NCBI RefSeq assembly: GCF_000426525.1 | Contig: NZ_AUFN01000014.1 | Coordinates: 62,001-126,000, forward strand | Source: Nocardioides alkalitolerans DSM 16699 | Lineage (GTDB): Bacteria > Actinomycetota > Actinomycetes > Propionibacteriales > Nocardioidaceae | Direction: 5' to 3' | DNA length: 64,000 nt | Shown here: positions 35,482-44,336 of the stretch, in pieces | How positions within the stretch are numbered: position 1 is the first letter of the stretch | Layout of the letters: every line of letters starts with the position of its first letter | Translations under genes and position numbers: made by a program | The notes under the pieces: generated by a model | Seen by the model: the letters and a program-made list of their open reading frames with translations, nothing else | What the model was told of the DNA's origin: nothing | The model's database searches: none

Positions 35482-37476
35482 ATGGACATCCCACGGACCC
35501 TGCGGGGCACGGCCGCGGCCGTCGCCGCGTCGACCCTGCTCACCCTGACCGCCTGCGGCACGACCGCCGTGCCCCCGACACCGCCCACCGCGCCCGTCGC
35601 CGGCTCCCCCGCCGACCCGGTCACCCCCGCCGACCCGGTCACCCCCGCCGCGGCCCCCGCCCTCAGCACCGCCGACGTCGACGCCTGGCTCGACGGGTCC
35701 GTGCCGGCCGCCCTGGCCCGCGAGGGCATCCCGGGCGCGAGCGTCGCCGTGGTGCACGACGGCGAGGTCGTCACCACCCGCGGCTTCGGATGGGCCGACG
35801 TCGACGCCCGCGAGCCGGTCGACCCGGACCGCACCCTCTTCCGCGTCGGGTCGATCTCGAAGGTCTTCACCGCCACCGCCGTGATGCAGCTCGTCGAGGC
35901 CGGGCAGGTCGACCTCGACACCGACGTCGCGGAGTACGTCGACGTCGACCTCGAGCGCCCGGTGACCCTCCGCCAGCTGCTCACGCACACCGGCGGCTTC
36001 GAGGAGAAGGTGCAGGGCCTCATCGGCGGGCCCGACGAGACGGTCGACCTGCGCGACGCCCTCACGACCGACCCCCCGGAGCAGGTCTACGAGCCCGGCA
36101 CCGTGCCGGCGTACTCGAACTACGGCAACGCGCTGGCCGGGCTCGTCGTCGAGGAGGTGGTCGGCCGACCGTTCGAGGAGGTCCTCGCCGACGAGGTGCT
36201 GGCCCCGGCCGGCATGACGTCGTCGACGTTCGCCCAGCCGCTGCCCGCGGACCTCGCCGACCGGCTGGCCTCGGCGTACGCCGCACCCGGCGCGGCCCCG
36301 GCCGCCTTCGAGACCGTCGGCACCGCGCCCGCCGGTGCCCTCACCAGCTCGGCCGCCGACATGGCCGAGTTCATGCTCGCCCAGCTCGGTGCGGGTGCCG
36401 AGCTGGTGTCGGCGCAGACCCGCACGCAGATGCAGGCCCCGGCCCTCGACGAGGACTCGCTGGGCGGCCTAGCCCGCGGCGACCGGATGACGCTCGGCTG
36501 GTTCGACCGGGACCGCGGGGGCCACCGTGTCGTCGAGCACGGCGGCGACACCACCGTCTTCCACTCCGACCTGGCGCTCTGGCCGGAGGACGGCTCCGGC
36601 ATCTTCGTCACCCTGAACGGCTCGGGCAAGGACGCGATGTCGACCGCCGAGGTGCGCACCGGCCTCCTCGAGGGGTTCGGCGACCGCTACCACCCCGGTG
36701 ACGAGCCCGTGCCCGCCCCGCCGGCCGACGCCGAGGAGCAGGCCGCCGCGCTCGCGGGCACCTACGAGACCTCCCGCACGGTCCGCAGCAACTTCCTCGC
36801 CGCGGCGTACGCCGTCGGCCAGACCACGGTGTCCGCCGAGGACGACGGCCGGGTGGTGCTGTCGCCCGGACCCAACGCCGCCACCCCGGTGCGCTTCGAA
36901 CCGATCGGCGACTGGACCTGGCGCGAGGTCGACGGCAGCGCCACCATCGCCGCCCGGGTCCGGGACGGCGAGGTCGAGGCCGTCGGCTTCGACTCGGCGT
37001 TCGCGCTGCTCCCCGTGCCCGCGCACCGCTCGGCCGCCGTGGTCGTGCCGGTGGTCGGTGCCTCCGCCGTCGCGCTGGTCGTGCTCGCTCTCGGGTCGCT
37101 CGCCGCGGCCGCCGTCCACGGCGTACGACGCCGGCGCGGCACCGCGGAGCGACCGTCCCGCACCGGGCGCACCCTGCGGGTCCTCACCCGCGTCGGGGTC
37201 GCCTGCACCGTGCTCGCGCTCGTCGGCTGGGCCGTGGTGGTCACCGGGGTGATGGGGTTCGCGGCCCCGGGCGACGCGACCATCCGCGCGGTCCAGCTGC
37301 TGCAGCTCGTCGGGCTGCTCGCCGTGGTCCCGGCCGGGCTCCGCGCGGTCGACGAGGCGCGCCGTCGGACGGGGGTCGCCCGCGTGCTGGTGTCCGCCGC
37401 CGCCGCGCTCGCCCTCGCCGGCGTCGGGTGGGCCGCCCTGTCGCTGCGGCTGCTCGCGCCCGACATCAGCTACTGA
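35482..37476 (+). CDS. Serine hydrolase, beta-lactamase/PBP-like lipoprotein with C-terminal membrane helices
   Basis: 664 aa. The lipobox is LTLTAC with Cys25, then a Pro/Thr linker holding an exact 15-base duplication. The class C/PBP-like domain has SISK (124-127) as the catalytic SxxK, YSNYGN (about 211) and HGG (about 353). A DUF3471-like beta domain follows, and the C-terminus has about four membrane helices. It is probably an exported peptidase or esterase (peptidoglycan-, D-amino-acid- or ester-directed), not a proven beta-lactamase. The ATG is at 35482. A two-component system follows 38 bases later, so it may be the regulated or sensing partner. Confidence 0.85.
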   Translation: MDIPRTLRGTAAAVAASTLLTLTACGTTAVPPTPPTAPVAGSPADPVTPADPVTPAAAPALSTADVDAWLDGSVPAALAREGIPGASVAVVHDGEVVTTRGFGWADVDAREPVDPDRTLFRVGSISKVFTATAVMQLVEAGQVDLDTDVAEYVDVDLERPVTLRQLLTHTGGFEEKVQGLIGGPDETVDLRDALTTDPPEQVYEPGTVPAYSNYGNALAGLVVEEVVGRPFEEVLADEVLAPAGMTSSTFAQPLPADLADRLASAYAAPGAAPAAFETVGTAPAGALTSSAADMAEFMLAQLGAGAELVSAQTRTQMQAPALDEDSLGGLARGDRMTLGWFDRDRGGHRVVEHGGDTTVFHSDLALWPEDGSGIFVTLNGSGKDAMSTAEVRTGLLEGFGDRYHPGDEPVPAPPADAEEQAAALAGTYETSRTVRSNFLAAAYAVGQTTVSAEDDGRVVLSPGPNAATPVRFEPIGDWTWREVDGSATIAARVRDGEVEAVGFDSAFALLPVPAHRSAAVVVPVVGASAVALVVLALGSLAAAAVHGVRRRRGTAERPSRTGRTLRVLTRVGVACTVLALVGWAVVVTGVMGFAAPGDATIRAVQLLQLVGLLAVVPAGLRAVDEARRRTGVARVLVSAAAALALAGVGWAALSLRLLAPDISY

Positions 37477-37514
37477 CCACTAGCCTCGAGCCGACCCAGG
37501 AGGACCCGACCGTC

Positions 37515-38825
37515 ATGACGACACCCCCCGACCCGGTGCCGCCCGTCCGCACCTCGCGGACCGACCGCTGGCTGACGCGCCACGGCGTCGTGGGCACCAC
37601 CCGGCGGGACGCGCTCCTGGCCGCGCTGGTGGCGCTCGCGACCGCGGTGACGCTGCCGGCGGCACTGACGGTCGGCCTCGACGGCGGCCCGGCGGTGCCG
37701 GGGGCCGCGACGACCGCCGTGCTGACCGCGCTGTGCGTGGTGCAGTGCCTCGTGCTCGCGCTCCGCCGTACCCGCCCGGAGGTCTGCCTGCTGGCGGTGG
37801 CGGCCCTGCAGGTCGCCGTGGTCGCGGCGACGCCCGACGGGGCCGGCGTCCGCGGGGTGGCGCCGCTCCTGGCGGCGTACGCCGTGGCGACCGTGCTGCC
37901 CGGCCGCGCGGCGGTCCGGGTCGTCGCCGCGGCGGTCGTGCTGGAGCTCGTCGGGAGCGTGGCGGTCACCGCACCGGCGGGAGACCTGCTCGACGGTCTC
38001 GCCGGCGTCGCCGGCGGTGTGGCCACCTACCTGGGGGCGGCGGCGGTCGGCGTCCACGTGCGGGGCCGCCGCCTCTACGTCGATCTCGTCCGACGTCACG
38101 CCGCCGACCTCGAGGCCTCCCAGGTGGAGCGGACCCGTGCCGCCGTCGCCGGCGTGCGCACCCGGATGGCGCGCGAGGTGCACGACATCGCGGCCCACCA
38201 CCTCTCGGCGATGGTCGTCCAGGCCACCGCGACCGCCCGCCTCGTCGACCGCGACCCCGGCGCCACCCGCGCCGGCCTGCTCGCGATCCGCGCCCAGGGT
38301 CGGCGGACGCTGGAGGACCTGCGGCTGCTCGTCGGGATCCTGCGCGACCCGGCCACCGCCGAGGACGCCGGACCCGTTCCCGGCCTGGGCGTGCTGGACG
38401 ACCTGGTCGCCGAGGCCCGGGCCCTGGGCGACGACGTCCGGGTCGTGCGGACCGACGACGGCCTGCGGCTCGGGCACCTCGCCGACGTGACGGCCTACCG
38501 CATGGTGCAGGAGGCGCTCTCGAACGCGCGCCAGCACGCACCGGGCGCCCCCGTGGTGGTCGAGGTGGCCCCTGCCGGGAGCGGCGCCGGCACCCGCGAC
38601 GACGGGGCGGTCGCGCTGACGGTGACCAACGGCCGTCCCGCCCGCAGCGCCGGGGGCGCGGGCGGGCGCGCGTCGGGCGGCGTGGGGCTGCTCGGGATGC
38701 GCGAGCGCGTCGACCTCGTCGGCGGCCGCCTCGACGTCGGCCCGACCGACGCGGGAGGATGGCGGGTGCGCGCCGAGCTGCCCGGGGAGCCGGGTCCGCC
38801 GGACGCGCCGGAGGGGACGACGTGA
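37515..38825 (+). CDS. Two-component sensor histidine kinase (NarL/DesK type)
   Basis: 436 aa. About six N-terminal membrane helices form a compact sensor. The HisKA_3 dimerisation helix has its phospho-acceptor in REVHDIAAHHLSAMVVQ (His near residue 222), and the ATPase domain has a degenerate N-box (MVQEALSNARQHAPG) and a GVGLLGMRERVDLVGG G-box. It autophosphorylates and passes phosphate to the response regulator encoded next, with which it shares a GTGA overlap. The signal is not evident; the lack of a large external domain suggests sensing within the membrane. GGAGG lies 10 bases before the ATG at 37515. Confidence 0.92.
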   Translation: MTTPPDPVPPVRTSRTDRWLTRHGVVGTTRRDALLAALVALATAVTLPAALTVGLDGGPAVPGAATTAVLTALCVVQCLVLALRRTRPEVCLLAVAALQVAVVAATPDGAGVRGVAPLLAAYAVATVLPGRAAVRVVAAAVVLELVGSVAVTAPAGDLLDGLAGVAGGVATYLGAAAVGVHVRGRRLYVDLVRRHAADLEASQVERTRAAVAGVRTRMAREVHDIAAHHLSAMVVQATATARLVDRDPGATRAGLLAIRAQGRRTLEDLRLLVGILRDPATAEDAGPVPGLGVLDDLVAEARALGDDVRVVRTDDGLRLGHLADVTAYRMVQEALSNARQHAPGAPVVVEVAPAGSGAGTRDDGAVALTVTNGRPARSAGGAGGRASGGVGLLGMRERVDLVGGRLDVGPTDAGGWRVRAELPGEPGPPDAPEGTT

Positions 38826-39475
38826 TCAAGGTGCTGCTGGTCGACGACCAGTCGGTCGTGCGTGCCGGGTTCCGCGTGCTCCTCTCCGAGGCCACCGACC
38901 TGGAGGTCGTCGGCGAGGCCTCCTCCGGCCCGGACGCGGTCGCGGCGGTGCGCCGTACCCGCCCCGACGTCGTGTGCATGGACGTCCGGATGCCGGGCGG
39001 CGACGGCCTCGCGGCCACCCGCGCGATCCTCGCCGAGCACGGCCCGGACGCGCCCGCCGTGCTGGTCGTGACCACCTTCGACCTCGACGACTACGTGTTC
39101 GGCGCGCTCGAGGCGGGGGCCAGCGGCTTCGTGCTCAAGGACTGCGAGCCCGACGAGCTGGTCGACGCCGTACGGCGCCTCGCGGCCGGCGAGGGCCTGC
39201 TGCAGGCCGGCATCACGCGGCGCGTCATCGAGGAGTTCGCGCGCCGCCGCGGGACGCCCACGCCCGACGCCCGGGTCGTCGACCGCCTCACGGAGCGCGA
39301 GCACGAGGTGGTCCGGCTGCTGGCGCAGGGGCTCTCCAACGCCGAGATCGCGGAGGCGCTCGTGGTCGAGACCACCACCGTCAAGTCCCACCTCGGCCGC
39401 GCGATGACCAAGATCGGCACCCGCGACCGGGTGCAGACCGTCGTGTGGGCCTACCGGAACGGAGTCGTCCGATGA
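38822..39475 (+). CDS. Response regulator, NarL/LuxR family
   Basis: 217 aa. The receiver has the acidic pocket VDDQ (8-9), phospho-acceptor Asp54 in CMDVRMPG, a conserved Thr/Thr-Phe switch and Lys in FVLKDCEPDEL. The C-terminal LuxR HTH reads LTEREHEVVRLLAQGLSNAEIAEALVV, then TVKSHLGRAMTKIG. It binds DNA as a phosphorylated dimer. It starts with GTG overlapping the kinase stop and ends overlapping the next ATG, so kinase, regulator and the VOC fusion protein are one operon. Its target could be the serine hydrolase upstream; this is inference. Confidence 0.94.
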   Translation: MIKVLLVDDQSVVRAGFRVLLSEATDLEVVGEASSGPDAVAAVRRTRPDVVCMDVRMPGGDGLAATRAILAEHGPDAPAVLVVTTFDLDDYVFGALEAGASGFVLKDCEPDELVDAVRRLAAGEGLLQAGITRRVIEEFARRRGTPTPDARVVDRLTEREHEVVRLLAQGLSNAEIAEALVVETTTVKSHLGRAMTKIGTRDRVQTVVWAYRNGVVR

Positions 39476-40560
39476 GCATCCCCGTCGCCCTGACCGACCT
39501 CGCGGGCGTGCTGCCGCGGTTCGGCACCGGCTACCTCCTCACCACCGACGGCGAGCGGGTGAAGGCGGTGCACGTCGCGCCACGCCTGCTCGACGGCCTC
39601 CTGCGCCTCGCGGGTCCGGGCGGCGGGTCGTTGCGCAACGTCGGCGAGGGCGCGGCCGTCACCCTGGTCTGGCCGCCCCGCGACGACCCCGGCTTCTCCC
39701 TCATCGTCGACGGCACCGCGGCGCCGGACGGCGACGACCTCGTCGTCACGCCCACCGGCACGGTGCTCCACAAGCCCGTGGCCGCCTCCGACGAGGGGGC
39801 CGCTCAGCCATTCTGGATCACCGCGTTCCTCGACCTCGCCCCCGCCGCGTGGGCGTCCGCGCCCGCGTACTGGGCCGCGCTCACCGGCAGCACGCTCTCG
39901 GACCTGCGCGGCGCCGACGACGAGTTCGCGACGCTCGAACCGGCCGACGGGCACGCGCACCTGAAGCTCCAGCGGACCACTGCCGGGAGCGACCCGGCGC
40001 GGCTCCACCTCGACCTGCACGTGCCCGACCCGGCGACGGCCGCCACGCGTGCGGTCGCGCTGGGCGCGATCGTGGTGCACACGAGCGAGCACGGCTACGT
40101 GGTGCTCCGCTCCCCGGGCGGCCTGCCGTTCTGCCTGGTCGCCCACCCCGCCTGCCTGCGCAGCAGTCCGGTGGAGCACGACGGTGGCCACCGCTCGCTC
40201 GTCGACCAGGTCTGCCTCGACATCCCTCCGCGGCTCTTCGACGCCGAGCTCGCCTTCTGGTCGACGCTCACCGGCTGGGCCCCCCGCCCGTCGTCGACCT
40301 CGGCGGAGTTCACCGCCCTCCACCGTCCCGCCGGTCAGCCGCTCCGCCTCCTGCTCCAGCGCCTCGACGACGACCAGCCCCACGTGGGCGCCCACCTCGA
40401 CCTGGCCTGCAGCGACCGGGCCGCCGAGCTGGAACGCCACCTGGCGCTCGGCGCGACCCACGTCGCCGACCACCGCCACTGCAGCGTGCTCGCCGACCCG
40501 AGCGGCACGCCGTACTGCCTCACCGACCGCGACCCGGCCACCGGTCTCCTCCCCGACTGA
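39472..40560 (+). CDS. Fusion of a flavin-type split-barrel domain with two VOC domains
   Basis: 362 aa. Residues 1-110 (FGTGYLLTTDGERVKAVHV, GEGAAVTLVWPP, FSLIVDGTA) resemble pyridoxamine-5'-phosphate-oxidase-like split barrels, usually separate small proteins of about 120 aa. Residues 115-235 (PFWITAFLDLAPAAWASAPAYW) and 240-355 (VDQVCLDIPPRLFDAELAFW) look like two VOC/glyoxalase-like modules of the kind annotated as VOC family protein. No complete set of glyoxalase metal ligands is obvious. It is coupled by ATGA to the response regulator. The domain fusion is seen in the sequence; the function is unknown. Confidence 0.75.
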   Translation: MSIPVALTDLAGVLPRFGTGYLLTTDGERVKAVHVAPRLLDGLLRLAGPGGGSLRNVGEGAAVTLVWPPRDDPGFSLIVDGTAAPDGDDLVVTPTGTVLHKPVAASDEGAAQPFWITAFLDLAPAAWASAPAYWAALTGSTLSDLRGADDEFATLEPADGHAHLKLQRTTAGSDPARLHLDLHVPDPATAATRAVALGAIVVHTSEHGYVVLRSPGGLPFCLVAHPACLRSSPVEHDGGHRSLVDQVCLDIPPRLFDAELAFWSTLTGWAPRPSSTSAEFTALHRPAGQPLRLLLQRLDDDQPHVGAHLDLACSDRAAELERHLALGATHVADHRHCSVLADPSGTPYCLTDRDPATGLLPD

Positions 40561-40929
40561 CGACGGACCATGACCGATCGAGGACCGACTGAATAACCCG
40601 TCGCGCCGCGCGCCGGCGCCGCCTACGGTTCCCGGCGGCGGGATCAGCAGCCGGCCCCGGGTCTCCCGCGGCCGGTCCTGCGCGTCGTACCCCGCCGTGT
40701 CCCTTCTCAAGGAACGGCAAGCGCACCGCGCCGGGGTTCGAGTCCCCTCCGGGCGGGTGGGCGACGAGATCCCGTGGGGCGGAGCCCTGGACCCGGTCGG
40801 TCAGCACGACGGCCGACGTCCCGCTCCTCCCCGCGTCGTCGCCCGCCCGTCCACCGCGGGTGCACCCGTCGCACCAGGTGGAGGGACGTCCGCCCGGGCA
40901 CGGCACATCACCGTCGGAAGGAGGCCGCC
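40561..40929. other. 369-base gene-free interval
   Basis: No reading frame here has believable coding character. The interval holds a GGGGTTCGAGTCCCC hairpin (40733-40747) resembling a tRNA T-arm, but no complete tRNA fold. At the right end GGAAGGAGG (40916-40924) is the ribosome binding site of the SPFH gene. A small RNA or long leader cannot be excluded. Confidence 0.5.
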
Positions 40930-41592
40930 ATGTCCCGCACCACCCTGATCCACCGCCACGTCACCGTCCACGCCGACGAGCTGCTCGTGGAGCACGTCGA
41001 CGGCCGCTTCCAGCGCGTGCTGGAGCCCGGGCGGCACCGCCGCGCGCGGCGGGCGACGTACCGCAGCGTCGGCACGCGCGAGCAGCTCGCCACGACGGCC
41101 GCCCAGGAGGTCACGACCTCCGACGGCGTGCCGGTGCGGGCCACGGTCGCCGTGCGCTGGGGCGTCGGCGACCCGCTCGTGTACGTCGAGCGCGCCGACG
41201 ACCCGGACGCCGTCGTCTACCTCGCCACGCAGCTCGCGCTGCGCTCCGTGCTCGCGGAGGTGTCGGTCGACGACCTCGCCGCCGCCGACCGGGCCGCGCT
41301 CGGCGCCCGCATGACGGCACTCGTGACGCCGGCCGCGGCCGACGTGGGGGTCGTCGTGCACGAGATGCACCTCAAGGACGTCGTGCTACCGCCCGACGTG
41401 CGGGCGGCGTACGCCGAGCAGCTGGTCGCCCGGCTCCGGGGCCAGGCACGGCTCGAGGCGGCCCGGGCCGAGACGGCGGCGCTCCGTGCGCTCGCCAACG
41501 GCGCCAAGCTGCTCGACGAGCACCCGGCGCTCGCGCGGCTGTGCACGGTCGAGGCCCTGCCGCACGGCTCGACCGTCGAGCTGAGGGCCTGA
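40930..41592 (+). CDS. SPFH/Band 7 (slipin-like) domain protein
   Basis: 220 aa. It resembles the SPFH/Band 7 domain from DELLVEHVDGRFQRVLEPGRHRRARRATY through TTSDGVPVRATVAVRWGVGDPLVYVERADDPDAVVYLATQLALRSVLAEVSVDDL to a helical end rich in Ala and Arg. Unlike typical slipins there is no N-terminal membrane anchor, so it may be soluble or peripheral. The family builds membrane-associated scaffolds; no partner NfeD or protease is next to it. A strong GGAAGGAGG site precedes the ATG. It stands alone, convergent with rnj. Confidence 0.8.
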   Translation: MSRTTLIHRHVTVHADELLVEHVDGRFQRVLEPGRHRRARRATYRSVGTREQLATTAAQEVTTSDGVPVRATVAVRWGVGDPLVYVERADDPDAVVYLATQLALRSVLAEVSVDDLAAADRAALGARMTALVTPAAADVGVVVHEMHLKDVVLPPDVRAAYAEQLVARLRGQARLEAARAETAALRALANGAKLLDEHPALARLCTVEALPHGSTVELRA

Positions 41593-41620
41593 CCCGTACG
41601 ACGCGGTGGTGGGGGCCCGA

Positions 41621-43312
41621 TCAGGCCTCCACCACCACCGGGATGATCATCGGCCGGCGACGGTGCTTGTTGCCGACCCAACGACCGATCGTGCGGCGGA
41701 TCGTCTGCTGCAGCTGGTGGGTGTCGGTCGTGCCCTCGGCGATCGCCCGCTCCAGCGCCTCGAGGATCGGGCCCCGGATCTGGTCGAACGTCGCGTCGTC
41801 CTCGGCGAAGCCGCGGGCGTGGATCTCGGGTCCGGAGACCACCTTGCCGGTGACCGTGTCGACCACGACGATCACCGAGATGAAGCCCTCCTCGCCGAGG
41901 ATCCGGCGGTCCTTCAGCGACGACTCCGTGATGCCGCCGACGTTGGAGCCGTCGACGAAGACGTAGCCGCACTCGACCTTGCCCGTGATCGACGCCCTGC
42001 CGTCGACCAGGTCGACGACGACCCCGTCCTCGGCGAGCAGCACCCGGTCGGCGGGGACGCCCGTGGCCCGGGCGAGGTCGCCGTTGGCGCGCAGGTGCCG
42101 GACCTCGCCGTGGATCGGCAGCACGTTCTTCGGCTTCACGATGTTGTAGCAGTAGAGGAGCTCGCCCGCGCTCGCGTGGCCCGAGACGTGCACGAGCGCG
42201 TTGCCCTTGTGCACGACGTTCGCCCCGAGGCGCGAGAGCCCGTTGATGACGCGGTAGACGGCGTTCTCGTTGCCCGGGATGAGCGAGCTGGCGAGCACGA
42301 CCGTGTCGTTCTCCTCGAGCCGCACGAAGTGGTGGTTGCGCTGCGCGATGCGGCTGAGCGCCGACAGCGGCTCGCCCTGCGACCCGGTCGAGATCAGCAC
42401 CTGCTTGTGGGCCGGGAGGTCGCCGAGCTCCTTGGCGTCGACGATGAGCCCGGGCGGCACGGTGAGGTAGCCGAGGTCGCGGGCGATGCCCATGTTGCGC
42501 ACCATCGAGCGTCCGACCCACGCGACCTTGCGGCCGTGCTTCACCGCGGTGTCGAGCACCTGCTGCACGCGGTGCACGTGGGAGGCGAAGCAGGCCACGA
42601 TGATGCGCTGCTCGCTGGCGTGGAACACCCGGTCGAGCACCGGGCTGATGTCCTTCTCGTGGGTGGTGAAGCCCGGCACCTCGGCGTTGGTGGAGTCGGT
42701 CATGAAGAGGTCCACCCCCTCCTCGCCGAGCCGGGCGAACGCGACGAGGTCCGTGATGCGGCCGTCGAGCGGCAGCTGGTCCATCTTGAAGTCGCCCGTG
42801 TGCAGCACCACGCCGGCGAGCGTGCGGATGGCGACCGCGAGGGCGTCGGGGATCGAGTGGTTCACGGCGACGAACTCGAGCTCGAAGGGGCCGAACGAGA
42901 TCGTGTCGCCGGCCTTGACGACGTGGTGCACGGTCTCCCGCAGACGGTGCTCCCGCAGCTTGGAGCCGAGGAGGGCCAGCGTGAGCTCGGAGCCGACGAG
43001 CGGGATGTCGCCGCGCTCGCGGAGCAGGTACGGCGTGGCGCCGATGTGGTCCTCGTGGCCGTGGGTGAGCACCAGCGCCTCGACGGCGTCGAGCCGGTCC
43101 CGGATGGCCGAGAAGTCCGGCAGGATCAGGTCGACGCCGGGGTGGTGGTCCTCCGGGAAGAGGACACCGCAGTCGACGACGAGCAGTCGCCCGTCGTACT
43201 CGAAGACGGTCATGTTGCGACCGACCTCGCCGAGACCGCCCAGCGGGATGACCCGGAGGCCGCCCTCCGGGAGGGCCGGCGGGGCGCTCAGCTCGGGGTG
43301 GGGGTGGGACAA
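41621..43312 (-). CDS. rnj: Ribonuclease J
   Basis: 563 aa. A metallo-beta-lactamase core has HGHEDH (84-89), then the beta-CASP domain, SGHAS (in VHVSGHASAGE), and a C-terminal RNase J domain. It carries 5'-to-3' exonuclease and endonuclease activity in rRNA maturation and mRNA turnover. The start appears to be TTG at 43312, supported by AGGAG 5 bases upstream and no ATG or GTG nearby. dapA lies 19 bases upstream on the same strand; dapA-rnj is the standard actinobacterial pair (compare Rv2753c-Rv2752c). Confidence 0.96.
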   Translation of the reverse strand: MSHPHPELSAPPALPEGGLRVIPLGGLGEVGRNMTVFEYDGRLLVVDCGVLFPEDHHPGVDLILPDFSAIRDRLDAVEALVLTHGHEDHIGATPYLLRERGDIPLVGSELTLALLGSKLREHRLRETVHHVVKAGDTISFGPFELEFVAVNHSIPDALAVAIRTLAGVVLHTGDFKMDQLPLDGRITDLVAFARLGEEGVDLFMTDSTNAEVPGFTTHEKDISPVLDRVFHASEQRIIVACFASHVHRVQQVLDTAVKHGRKVAWVGRSMVRNMGIARDLGYLTVPPGLIVDAKELGDLPAHKQVLISTGSQGEPLSALSRIAQRNHHFVRLEENDTVVLASSLIPGNENAVYRVINGLSRLGANVVHKGNALVHVSGHASAGELLYCYNIVKPKNVLPIHGEVRHLRANGDLARATGVPADRVLLAEDGVVVDLVDGRASITGKVECGYVFVDGSNVGGITESSLKDRRILGEEGFISVIVVVDTVTGKVVSGPEIHARGFAEDDATFDQIRGPILEALERAIAEGTTDTHQLQQTIRRTIGRWVGNKHRRRPMIIPVVVEA

Positions 43313-43331
43313 GCGGACTCCTGGTGACTGA

Positions 43332-44234
43332 TCAGTGGATGAGCCCCGACTGCTCCAGGCCGGCGCGCAGCGCGGCGACCTCGTCGTCGTCGAGTTGGAC
43401 GAGCGGGCTGCGCACGAACCGGTTGTCGATCACGCCCAGCAGCTGCAGCGCTGCCTTGGCGGTGGTCGCTCCGTAGTTGGGGACGCCCATCACGGCGTCG
43501 ATCGCGGGGAGCAGCCGCGTGAAGATCTTCAGGGCCCCGGCGCTGTCGCCGCCGAGGTGGGCGTCGAGCATCGCGCGCAGCTCGGTGCCGCAGACGTGGC
43601 CCGCCACCGAGACGAACCCGGCGGCGCCGTGGGCGAGCCAGCCGAGGTTGAGGGCGTCGTCACCGGAGTAGAGCGCGAGCCCGGTCTCCCGGATCCGCAC
43701 GCCGCGCGGGAAGTCGCCGACCGCGTCCTTCACGGCCACGACGGCGTCCCAGCGGGCCACCTCCTCGTAGGTGGCCAGCGCGATCTGCGAGCCGGTGCGG
43801 CTGGGCACGTCGTACAGCATGATCGGCATCTCGGCGGCCTCGACGACCTGGCGGAAGTGGTGCGTGATGCCGGCCTGGCCGGGCTTGTTGTAGTACGGCG
43901 TGACCAGCAGACCGCCGTCGGCGCCGTTCCTCCTCGCCTGCTTCGCGAGGATGATCGAGGTGCGCGTGTCGTTGGTGCCGATGCCGGCGACGAGGGTGAT
44001 GTCGGGGCCGACGGCGTCGCGCACGGCGGCGAGGGTCTCGCCGTCCTCGTCGGTCGTCGTGGTCGGCGACTCGCCCGTGGTGCCGGACACGACGAGACCG
44101 TCGTGGCCGTTCGCCACCAGGTGGCGGGCGATGGCCTGCGTGCCCTCGAGGTCGACGGCACCGTCGGCGTCGAACGCCGTGGCCATCGCGGTCAGGACAC
44201 GCCCGAAGGGGGCGTCGGCGGAGGCGGTCGTCAC
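43332..44234 (-). CDS. dapA: 4-hydroxy-tetrahydrodipicolinate synthase
   Basis: 300 aa TIM barrel. GTTGE (51-55), Tyr141 in YDVPSRTG and the Schiff-base Lys169 in AVVAVKDAVGD are all present. It condenses pyruvate with aspartate semialdehyde, the first committed step to diaminopimelate and lysine, needed for the cell wall. The GTG at 44234 is preceded by TAGCCT exactly 7 bases upstream and no ribosome binding site, giving a leaderless layout. It is co-directional with rnj, 19 bases apart. Confidence 0.96.
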   Translation of the reverse strand: MTTASADAPFGRVLTAMATAFDADGAVDLEGTQAIARHLVANGHDGLVVSGTTGESPTTTTDEDGETLAAVRDAVGPDITLVAGIGTNDTRTSIILAKQARRNGADGGLLVTPYYNKPGQAGITHHFRQVVEAAEMPIMLYDVPSRTGSQIALATYEEVARWDAVVAVKDAVGDFPRGVRIRETGLALYSGDDALNLGWLAHGAAGFVSVAGHVCGTELRAMLDAHLGGDSAGALKIFTRLLPAIDAVMGVPNYGATTAKAALQLLGVIDNRFVRSPLVQLDDDEVAALRAGLEQSGLIH

Positions 44235-44241
44235 GAGGGCA

Positions 44242-44247
44242 AGGCTA
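44242..44247 (-). promoter_or_regulatory. -10 element of leaderless dapA
   Basis: TAGCCT on the minus strand, 7 bases from the GTG start at 44234. Confidence 0.6.
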
Positions 44248-44336
44248 GCGCGCGGCGGGGCCCGGGCCGGCGGCGGCTCGCTGCGCCGGCGGCAGCCGAC
44301 GTTTCGCCTCGTCCGGCCCGCGGGAGCATCGGAGCC

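Noticed and set aside
40654..40756. Possible tRNA-Glu(CTC)-like gene
   Set aside because: A TTCGA-containing hairpin and a 5-bp anticodon-like stem (one mismatch) with loop TTCTCAA exist, but the acceptor arms do not pair well, no D-arm fits (over 40 bases between acceptor and anticodon stem), and no CCA follows.
40697..40948. Small plus-strand frame before the SPFH gene
   Set aside because: Composition is Arg/Pro/Gly-rich without family likeness, and it overlaps the ribosome binding site and start of the SPFH gene.
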